Below, piece by piece: positions 55,741 through 64,000 of a DNA stretch of 64,000 nucleotides (positions are counted from its first letter, which is position 1; each line of letters starts with the position of its first letter). The notes below the pieces were generated by a model, which had not been told where the DNA came from, made no database searches, and saw only the letters and a program-made list of their open reading frames with translations. The DNA is from Sciurus carolinensis (Eukaryota; Chordata; Mammalia; Rodentia; Sciuridae): the NCBI RefSeq assembly GCF_902686445.1, contig NC_062213.1, forward strand, positions 4,833,241-4,897,240, in the 5' to 3' direction. A program made the translations under genes and the position numbers.

Positions 55741-58269
55741 AGTTATTAAATGTGTGATCATAAATTATTTTATGGCGATTCCAGTTTGGAGATACTTCTG
55801 ATGCTGAGGTTCTGCAAGCTATGTTGAGCCTTCACATCTTTATTTAGTGTTCCAGATCTGCAGAACTCCTGCCTGTGCAGAGGCCTGGGCTGAGCCCTGA
55901 GGAGACAGCAGCACCGGAAACCAAGAGAAACACATTGACTTGAGGAGGAGCTTACATTTGATCCTGGTGTGAGAAGACTGTGAAGTATGGGGTTGCTTGC
56001 TCTCAGTTAAAAATGCATGAAAATAGTCCCACACAACACCCTCCAGGCTCCTCCACTGGTGTGTCCCTGCTTTTCTGCAATACCCTGTGCAATATGGTTA
56101 CTGCTACCAGAAGTGGCCAGGGAGGCAGACTCCTGGAACAGGATCCTGACATGAAGTCGATCACACGTGCACAGAAGAGCATCTCGTCCTTCACCAAGGA
56201 AGACAGGAGCTCCGGTGAACCCCCAGCAGCAAAGTTCTCAGGGCCCCTTCCCTGGTGCAGTGTGTGCAGGTTGGGGGCCTGCAAAGCTGGCCAGGGCCCT
56301 GGAGCTGGGGCCCGGCTGCCTGCTGGCCATTGGCCACCCACACAGAGTGCACGGTCTTCAGAGAAAATAGCAGACTTAAGAAACATTTTCAAAACAGGAT
56401 ACAGGTAGCAAATGAAAAGGTCTCTTTAGCAATTCTAAAGGAATTCTTTTTCTCCCGCAGTGGCAAGGCAGCTGTGAATGTGGATATGTCTGCAGCCTAT
56501 TTGTAAGGGTCAGTGAATTAGAGTGACAGGTAGTGGGTAATCCATTAGGCCTCCCGGGCAGCGTTCAGGGCTCGGAACCTTGACTCTGGAATTCCCCTGG
56601 AATGTTCTGGATAATGACAGCAAACCTTTCTCATGTGGGAAGGAATTTGCCTCTCCGTGCATTTAAAAAAATAAAAAAGGTAAATTAAAAATATAACTAT
56701 GGTTAATAATAAGGTGTCATTTCTTGGAACTCTCTAAGGGAGCAGAGTTTAAGTGTTCTCACCATAAAAAATTAGTAAGTGAGGTAATGGTATGTTAATT
56801 AGCCCAAGTAGCCATACCACAACATATGCGCATTCTAAAACATCTTGTTGTATATGATAGATATATACAACTTTTGTCCATTAAAACTGAATATATGTGT
56901 CTATATATACACACACATATATGTATGTATATAATTTATTTATTTGTAAGCTTTTTCAGGGACTTCACGGGGGAAGCAGCGTCCCTACAGATGCCTTCTA
57001 GGCATTTCCTCACTTTTGCCTCTGAGCTGATAGTTTTATTCCAGCAAAGCCAGGACAGGGGGATGACGGCCTTGCCATAGGACCTGTTTCTCTAGACACC
57101 AACCAAGTTCAAGAATCTACTCCTTTTTGGCACAAGGCTGAGCAATATGAACAGGGAAGTGTTCTGAGGATGCTAGGTCATGGGGAAAATATCACATTGG
57201 ATTGAACTACTCTTGTTGATGGCATTTACCCAGGACGGTTTAGCCTGGTGGGCTTGGGGCTCATCCTCTGCAGGGTTCGGGGAGAACTGTGCTCAGTGTG
57301 TCCCAGAAAACACTTTCTTTTTAATGCAGACATTGAGATGTCCATTGGTAAGGGTGCCAGCACCCTTGAATAGCTCTGTGGTGCCATTTCAAAGGGAAGA
57401 CGGGATCCAGGAGTGGTAGAGGCCCTGTGCTGGCTTCAGCTGTCAGTCACGAGGCAGGGACCATGATGATAAAAAGAAGGGGGAGGTGATTCTTGCTGCA
57501 ACAGGGGCCTGTGCTGTGACGGCCGTGTGGGTGGCGTCTCCTCCTAAGTGTGTCTCCTCCGGTGTCAGCCTCTTAGGTGCACACGCACATACACATTTCA
57601 GATCTGGCAGACGAACCACAGATTTGAGTCCCCCATGGCCTTCTACCCAGTTCCCAGGAGTCAGCCAGTTCCCAAGTCCAGAGCCCCTCCACGGAGGGAC
57701 ATGGGTTACTACTGAGAAGAAAATTCAAAGTTCAGCCACAGGGCTATACCACAAATTGTCATCCAGACAGACCTCTTTGGGGATGGAGTTCAAAAGGCAG
57801 AATGTGCTCTTGGTTGTGTGGAGTGGCTTGGCTGCGTCTTGCAGGGGAAGGGAAAGGCTAAGTACAAGACCCCTTTGGTGCCTGGTAGCAGGCATTCCTG
57901 AACCCTTTGGAGAGGAGCTGAGGCAAGGGGCAGGGGACTGGAACCCAAGCAATGATTCTACCTAGGTGAAAGGGAAAGCGGAGGAAAGAAACATTTAAAG
58001 ATGACAATCATCAAGGTTTCCTGTTTGGTTTGATATGAGAAACTTAGAAAAAGAGCCAGAGACAGGCAATGAATTGGAAGATGAGATCATAAAGCCCGAA
58101 GGGCACTGTATACCCTCAGAGTTGCTTGAAATTCAGAGAGCAGTGGAGAGTCACAGAAGAGTCACGAACAGGAGAATTAGGTAATTAGGAGTGCTGTTTT
58201 ATCCTAAAGACATGCGGCCGCTCCGACAAAGCACTTCTCTTGGCAGACTCTAACCCAAACTCCATTAGA
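55741..58269. other. Non-coding stretch, unidentified
   Basis: No named repeat. Frames of 142, 129 and 159 codons (55980-56408 +, 56003-56392 -, 57486-57965 +) lack motifs and overlap frames on the other strand. TA/CATA-rich at 56855-56945. Confidence 0.4.
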
Positions 58270-58560
58270 GTGTTTTAAGGTTACTGGCCTCAAAAATGAT
58301 GCATTTGAAATGGTAACGCATTCCCACAAAAATGCAAAGATGGCTTGATATCCGAGAATCTGGTAATGAAATTCAACACATTTACATAATAAAGGAGAAA
58401 AATGAGTGAACATCTTGGTGAACACGGGGGAAAAGGAATTTCACGAATTTAAACATGAGTAACAATTTATCCATCAGTAACAACTCTCTCCAAAATAGGA
58501 ATTAAAGGAACTTTTACTTGTTGGAGTAAAAAATATACAAGTTAAAGAAAAACAATTTAA
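58270..58560 (+). repeat. Old L1 ORF2 fragment, plus strand
   Basis: AATGCAAAGATGGCTTGATATC, then CAACACATTTACATAATAAAGG and GAGTGAACATCTTGGTGAAC follow L1 ORF2 just before the reverse-transcriptase catalytic block. Decayed. Confidence 0.6.
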
Positions 58561-59244
58561 CAGTCCGTATTCGTAGAGTTTGAAAGCAGCCTAATTTTAG
58601 AAAATGGCATGAGACTATTTGTGTGAATGATAACTGATTCAGGCTGGTGGCTGGCTCGGAGGGAGGGAGGAGAGGAAGATGGAGATGGGAGCAGAGGCCA
58701 CCGTGTGTCTGGGGATTCTGGGTGTGTATTTTGAAAACCAAAGAAACATGAAACAAAGTGACAGGACTTTAGTTGTAATAGTTGTTACTGAACACACGAC
58801 ACCATTTCCCCTGTTATTATGTGCTTGAAATCCTTCTACAAAGCAGGAATATACACATGGGCTAAAGGAAATGCCTAAACAGTGCACAGGAGCACGGGGG
58901 CGAGTTTCCTCCACCTCTGCGCCCGCGTGCATCCCTCCCAGACCCCTGGCTGTGGGAGAGCTTCCCCTGCCCCAGCAGGCCTCCACACGCGTGGAGCAAC
59001 CGTTAGGTACTGTCCTTTGCCTCTCCGGCTGGCTTTTCCCTCACAAAGCAGTGAGCCTCTGCTGGAATTTTCAAGCAAAGCTCAGGGAGGTTCCTCCTGA
59101 GGAGACGGCACCTTCCCCTGTGACGAGGAAGCCTCGCCCCCACCCAGCTGGCAGCCCTGCCTCACTCTCTCCTCTCGTCTGGCGCACACCACCACGAGGC
59201 CCATCTTCCTAAAGAAGGGGCCTGCCAGGGTGGCCCTGCCAATG
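58561..59244. other. GC-rich non-coding stretch with CpG cluster
   Basis: 58890-59200 carries about 16 CpG in 310 bases, several in CGCG or GGCGC context. No gene or repeat recognised. A 115-codon minus frame and a 113-codon plus frame overlap and have no motif. Confidence 0.4.
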
Positions 59245-59332
59245 GGGTTGGAGTCAGGCCACCTGGTCTAACCCCTATCAGCTGCAGAAACTTGCACCAG
59301 TCACTTGGGCTCTCTCTGTCTTCCATTCAGGG
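59245..59332 (+). repeat. MIR SINE fragment
   Basis: GGAGTCAGGCCACCTGGTCTAA, CTATCAGCTGCAGAAACTTGC and CAGTCACTTGGGCTCTCTCTG match the first half of MIR. Confidence 0.6.
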
Positions 59333-59755
59333 TTAGTCCACTTTGTGTGGCTGTAATAAAATCCCCAAGCCTGGGTACTTTAATAAAGAGGTTGTTTAGC
59401 TCATGGTTCTGGGGTCTGAAAGGCTGAGATCAGCCAGCCCCTGGTGAGCGCCTGGGGAGGCCCCTAGGCTGGCCAAATCACGGTGGAGAAATGGGAGGGA
59501 GCTGGCCAGTGCAGAAGGGGCCACGTGGGTGCTGTGGCTTCACTTTATAGCAGCCCGCTCTTGAGAACAAAATGTATATACCTCCTGCAGGCAGCACCCC
59601 AGTGACCTAACCCCCCTATGCCCTACCTACATCACCTTTCAGAGCTCTTCCCTCCATTTGAGAGGTGTGATTAATTAATATTCCCACCACCTCTTAACAC
59701 CACCACGTTGGGGACTGAGCTCCTAACTCACAAACTCCTGGGGGACAAATTCATA
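59333..59755 (-). mobile_element. MaLR LTR (MLT1/MST-like), minus strand
   Basis: TAGTCCACTTTGTGTGGCTG, AAATCCCCAAGCCTGGGTAC and AGCTCATGGTTCTGGGGTC stand at the left. CAGTGACCTAACCCCCCTATG and ACCACGTTGGGGACTGAGC follow, and GGGGGACAAATTCATATATG is at the right. This is the reverse of a MaLR LTR of a different subfamily from the one at 6278. Confidence 0.72.
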
Positions 59756-60354
59756 TATGTACATTTATGAATGGTCCCTAGATCTGGCTCCTCCACTGGC
59801 TCCTGGGCTCACTGCGCTCTCTGGGGTTGTTCCTGAGAATGTCAGCCACCACTTCTCCTCTCCAGTCCCACGCTGCCTGACACCTGTGCTGCACAGCACT
59901 TTGCCAGCCACCTCCCCTGGCTCCTGGTTTGCTGCCCTTCCTGTCCTCACACTGATCTGGCTGCTGTCCCCCTGCCTCATACCCTTAATTTCCAGGGTCT
60001 CTTGTGGTCATATCGAGTGTCTCTCTTCTTCTCCGGGTTTACTCCAGTCCAGTGTTTAGTGCTTTGCTTGGCCACCCTTCTGAGAGGTGGCTTACAGCCC
60101 TCTAGCTGCAGTTCCCTCCTCTTCAGAGATGGCTCTCAAGTCTCAGCACCTGCACCCTTACCTGCATAGTGGGGTCTCCCAGGCAGTCCCTCTCCCTTCC
60201 CTGCAAACCTGTTCCTCCTGCACCTCCGTGCTGGGTCTCTGTGAATGGCCCCTCCACCCTCACCTTGCAGCCAGCCTATCACCTCTTCATTATTCCACAG
60301 AAATATGTGCAGTTGTAATGAGGATATCTCTAAGAGTTTGCATGTAATCAATAG
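59756..60354. other. Pyrimidine-rich non-coding stretch
   Basis: CT-rich, giving a 100-codon plus-strand frame without motifs. It may be ancient LINE-derived, but I could not match it. Confidence 0.4.
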
Positions 60355-60500
60355 CTAAGTCCTTTGGCAGACGTCATACTAAGCACTTTACATGGATTAA
60401 TTCATTTGGTGACAAGCTCACAGAGTGGATGCTATTGTTCTACCCATCTTATGCATTAAATGCAGCTTGGCAGTAAGATGCTTGCCTCGTGCGACAAGAG
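60355..60500 (+). repeat. MIR SINE
   Basis: CTTTGGCAGACGTCATACTAAG, CACTTTACATGGATTAATTC, GATGCTATTGTTCTACCCATC and AAATGCAGCTTGGCAGTAAG match the MIR 3' half: 'ccaggcactgtgctaagcactttacatg ... tactattattatccccat'. Confidence 0.75.
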
Positions 60501-60789
60501 AAGACCCTTCCTCATAAGCCTCCCTCTTCATTTGCATTGCCAGTATCTGCATTGCCGCCACAGAACCCAGCTTCCCAACACACATGAGAGCGACTGCTTC
60601 CCTAGTTGATACCACTTCTCTAGCAAGGCACACCTGTGTCCTTCATCATCTGCATTCTGCCTACCTGACCAGACTTAGGTCCTGGTACTAATGCGTATTT
60701 TCATGCCCAGAAATTCCTCCCCAGGCGATACCTGCACAGACTCCCTGCCACCACACTGCAGGGGTGAGTACCATTTGTAGATAGCTCTT

Positions 60790-60808
60790 TGCTGCCCCCT
60801 GCTGGCCA
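60790..60808 (-). promoter_or_regulatory. Candidate CTCF binding site
   Basis: The minus strand reads TGGCCAGCAGGGGGCAGCA, which matches the vertebrate CTCF core (CCASYAGRGGGCRS) with all core positions satisfied. CTCF is a zinc-finger protein that halts loop extrusion, and orientation matters. This site points to the left. No repeat covers it that I can identify. Occupancy depends on methylation and cell type, which the sequence cannot show. Confidence 0.6.
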
Positions 60809-61044
60809 TCATGAGCAATGAGGGAGAAAATGGACAAACGGCTCTGCATTGGTCCTGGTACTTCAGCCGGTGGTTTCCGTGGATTTTGTGTTGCACCAGG
60901 CTCTCCTGATGCAGTCAGTTTAGTGTAATGATTTCCAGACTTGAATTGGAATTCCTGGAGGTCAGACCCCAGTTCTGTAACATGAGTGAGTGCTTCGGTT
61001 GATTCCTGTAAACTGGCGAGTTTAGAGAAGCCACTCACAATAGA

Positions 61045-61150
61045 AAAAGAGCCTGTTTTTAGGGCTTGAGCAGATGAGTTCAAATCTCGGCTTTGCCCCC
61101 TACCTATGCCTGCTGTGCAGCTACACCACTTTTCTGAGCGCTTCTCTCCA
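61045..61150 (+). repeat. MIR SINE fragment
   Basis: GAGCCTGTTTTTAGGGCTTG, GAGTTCAAATCTCGGCTTTGC and CAGCTACACCACTTTTCTGAG follow the first half of MIR. Moderately convincing. Confidence 0.55.
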
Positions 61151-63102
61151 TGTGCACCATGTAATAAATTCATCCTTAAGGGAAGATGTTGTGGCATCTG
61201 ATGGAGATAATACTGAACAATTAACTCTGGTTCCTTTCCCATTGGATATGTAGAGGGAAATGAGAACAAAATACCAAGCATGATCCAAAACAGTAAAATA
61301 AAGAAAATAGAAATTCATAGCAAGTTTTTAGGCTTTCTCAGACTGCTTGAAATTTCTTCCTTGGACTGTAGACATTTTCTTCCTCCCTTGTCAACATGTA
61401 TCTGCTTTCAGAAATGGTTCTGCTGTTTTTCAGAACCATTTTCTTCTGCTCAAGTATCCTTCCCAGCAGAACCACACTGTGTAGTCAGACTCTTCCTGGG
61501 CCTCTAAGGTTGATGCTCAGGAGACCTGGGACCCTCGGGGGAGAAAGGATGAACCCCAAAAGACACGGAGCCTGGTGGAAGTGCAAGCAAGCAGGACCTA
61601 CCCAGGGGCTGGTGGTCCTTCCACCTGTGAGCACCTGGGGCTACTGAATGGAGCACCTCCCCTTCCAACTCCTAGCTGCGTGCCCACCACACTGACCGGG
61701 TCGGTCCTGGATGGCCCAGATTAAGTGACTGGGATAACTTCCTGCCCAGAGAGGCCCTCAGCACCTTGGAATGAGGATGGAGCCGGCGAGGGGCTGGTAT
61801 AAGCAGTCCCCGCTGCTCAGGGCTGTCAGCCACCTGCTATTTTGCAGCACTGCAGTTGCCTCTGGCCAGAGTTCCTGCCCTGGTCCTGCACAAAGCTCCA
61901 GGGCCCTGCCCCAGCTCCCCTCTGCTGGCCTCTGGCTTCCTGTGCCCTCTCACAATAGAACAAGGGTGCTGAGGGTGGCTTCTCTCCTTTTGAAAGGCAG
62001 ATTATGTGCCCTGTCTGGCTGCTGGACAGTCACCTCCCAGGGTCCTTGGGAGTGTTTCAGAGTGTGTCCAGCTCTTCCCCCTCACCTGTCCTGGAGCCTT
62101 GGCCTTGACAATGGCACCAGGACCTCCCTCGGTCCCTCCACTTCTAACACGTGTCTCCCCTGCAGAGCTGGCCCTCCCTCCCAGCCCCTGTCAGGAGTGT
62201 CTCCTGAAGCCACTGCCCCCACCGCCACGCCACCCCTCGCCCTCCTCCCCATTTCCGGGCTCGGTAGTCTTCCTCCAGCAGGTGCGCAGCCCAGAGACAA
62301 GGGCACTGGGTATGTTGTTTGGGTTTCATTGTAACGTATTGCAGCAACCTTAATTGAGTTCTTACCCAAGGACATCAGTTACTGCTGTTGTTATTATTAT
62401 TGTCATCCCTACTATTATCCCTATTATCATTTTCTAAGAGGACCGAATAGTTACCTCATCTGTGAAATTAATGCAATTATAACTCCTTCAAAAGCCTTTT
62501 GATCAGCATTTCCTGTGTGTGTGTGTATCCACACCTGGCTTCAAAGTACTTGTTATTGAAACATCCCCACAGTAGAAATCGTAGGCCCTATTTTACACGT
62601 GATGAAGGAGAAGTTTCCATTAAGCACACACTTGCGCACACGTTGTGGAAATTTCCTATGGCCTGTGAGGTATGACAATCTCAGACGTCTCACAGACTTC
62701 TCCACCAAAGAGCAGAGGCACCGGTGGAGGGGCAGAGGCTTGGCCAAACAAGCAGTGTGGAGACCTTCCAGGCCAGTGTCCCCTGGGGCTCATTTATCAG
62801 CCCCCTGAGAAGCAGGCACCGCTCAGGATGGGGATGCATCACCATTGTTGGGCAGATTTCTACTGAGGGTTCTGGAGTCTTCCATTTAGGATCTGTGGCT
62901 CCTGGTTCAGGCCCTGCCCATGCTCGCTGACAGCAGTGGTCACTCAGCTCTGCCTTCACCTGTGAGAAGGGAACCAAAGTCGTTGGGTGTCTCCACTGGT
63001 TTCTTTGTGATGCCTGGCCCTTGCCATTGATCATCTGGAGGTCCTTGCTCAGCACATTCAATGTGGACATGTTTGTTACCATGGCCTATTAAACAGCAGC
63101 AG
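61151..63102. other. Non-coding stretch, GC-rich at 61.5-62.3 kb
   Basis: A 187-codon plus-strand frame (61771-62334) is Ser/Pro/Leu-rich with no motif; a 115-codon frame overlaps it in another phase. A weaker CTCF-like word, CCCCTCTGCTGGCC, lies at 61917-61930. A (GT)7-8 run lies at 62513-62527. No named repeat was found, except MIR-like traces. Confidence 0.4.
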
Positions 63103-63121
63103 CCCCCCCCCCCCCCCCCCC
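63103..63121. repeat. Poly-C tract of 19
   Basis: Nineteen uninterrupted C follow CAGCAGCAG. Long pure C runs are uncommon in mammals and unstable. The exact length may be a sequencing or assembly estimate. Confidence 0.93.
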
Positions 63122-64000
63122 AGTTCACAGTACCTTTACCTGGGCTCCTGAGCTGCGCGGAATCAGAGTTCTAGGACGCCTGATTCTGAGAGGACAACGG
63201 TGCGGGCTGGGTCTGAGGGGCAGCACCCTGCAGACACCCACTGCTGGCACCTTGGCTTTCGTGGGAAGAAGCATGGCTGTGTCAGAACTTCAGTTTGCTA
63301 AACTAAAACCTCAAGGACCTACGAGTAACGAGCATTTTTCAGGTTGCTGTGGATATGGATATTTAGAAGGACTTTAGCAGAAAGTTAACTAGCCTGTCAT
63401 TTGGTGGGACAGACGTTCTTTTGAGTGCTTGAGGCAAACATTCTTTGAAAAAGAATACACACACGTGGGTTCCTGTACAGAGATGGACTGGTAGTTAATC
63501 GCCAGGATGATCATTCTCTGATACTCGGGTCCATATGACAATAATGCTTAGAAGGTGTTGGAAGTTTTTACTCTTAGAATTACATAAATGAATGGGAATT
63601 GTCTACGAGGCCTGGGGGCCTTTGAAATGAGGCAGAGGGAGTTCCCCACAGCAGCTGGGCTCCTGGTTGACGCCCACTCTCGTCCCCCACTTTTATCTTG
63701 CTTCCTCCCTTGCCTTCTTTCTTTTTTGTTGTGCTCTTCTCCGTCTTGCCTCTGCCTCCTGCCCGCCCCGCCCTTCTCCCTTTCCGGGAGCACCACCAAG
63801 GCTGCCAGGTGCAGGACGGGCCAGGAGAGGCACCGGGGACTCCGCCTGGCCCTCTAGGCTTCGCCTCTCAAGCTGAATGTGAAGGAAAGCAGTCAGGAGA
63901 GGAGGTGGCATGTGGCCATCCCCAGTCCCAGGAAGAATGCCCACTACCCCAGCTGTAGTGGACAGCAAACCAGCTCTGGGGGGACAGTGGTGCCCTTGCC
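63122..64000. other. Non-coding stretch, unidentified
   Basis: CT-rich at 63680-63790. Overlapping frames on both strands (up to 91 codons) without motifs. No named repeat. Confidence 0.45.

Noticed and set aside
57486..57965. 159-codon plus-strand frame
   Set aside because: No motif, no conserved borders; composition explains it.
60460..60500. Possible ID SINE (GATGCTTGCCTCGTGCGA)
   Set aside because: Only about 18 bases resemble an ID core and they sit at the end of a MIR; no A/B-box spacing or poly-A tail.

Overview
This is mammalian nuclear DNA with no protein-coding gene, structural RNA gene or CRISPR array that I can support. Everything I could identify is an interspersed repeat or simple repeat in otherwise non-coding sequence. 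The repeat mix points to a rodent of the squirrel family (Sciuridae, probably a ground squirrel or marmot). I infer this from the young LINE-1 3' UTR types at 4.9, 22.3, 27.5 and 29.1 kb, from one composite B1-dID SINE at 5.4 kb, and from MaLR LTRs of a sciurid-like type. The older L1M, L2, MIR, MER5A and MLT1 relics are shared by all placental mammals. Repeat names come from recall of consensus sequences, not from a database search.

Layout: 0-0.7 kb is an old L1 3' end on the minus strand. From 4.76 to 6.78 kb lies an old L1M (+) broken by a young L1 tail, a B1-dID SINE and a MaLR LTR. From 14.3 to 15.8 kb is a minus-strand MaLR element (5' LTR plus internal part). At 17.1-17.8 kb two MaLR LTRs meet in inverted orientation. 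An MLT1-like LTR lies at 21.1-21.6 kb, a young L1 tail at 22.3-22.6 kb, and a CpG-rich L2 relic with a long open frame at 24.6-25.9 kb.

The most informative block is 27.4-31.6 kb. An old minus-strand L1M is host to two younger minus-strand L1 copies and a compound tetranucleotide repeat. The second L1 (29100-31380) is bounded by a perfect 17-bp target-site duplication. It keeps an open ORF2 reading frame of about 676 codons, broken by one TAG.

Further right are an L1 with a 5' inversion (33.8-34.8 kb), an old L1M (+) holding a solo ERV-like LTR and an MLT-like LTR (34.8-37.5 kb), L2/MIR/MER5A relics (39-41 kb), and a featureless AT-rich stretch around a (TG)20 (41-43 kb). Then come one LTR nested in another (45.1-45.9 kb), a probable decayed MaLR provirus (51.9-54.2 kb), an old L1 (54.2-55.7 kb), and a GC-richer tail with MIR fragments (58-64 kb).

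The only candidate functional elements are regulatory and inferred from motifs. They are a near-canonical CTCF-type site at 60790-60808, two weaker ones, and a cluster of homeodomain-type palindromes near 47.8 kb. I found no convincing undescribed system. The items most worth checking are the nested L1 locus, the CpG-rich L2 relic and the two regulatory candidates.
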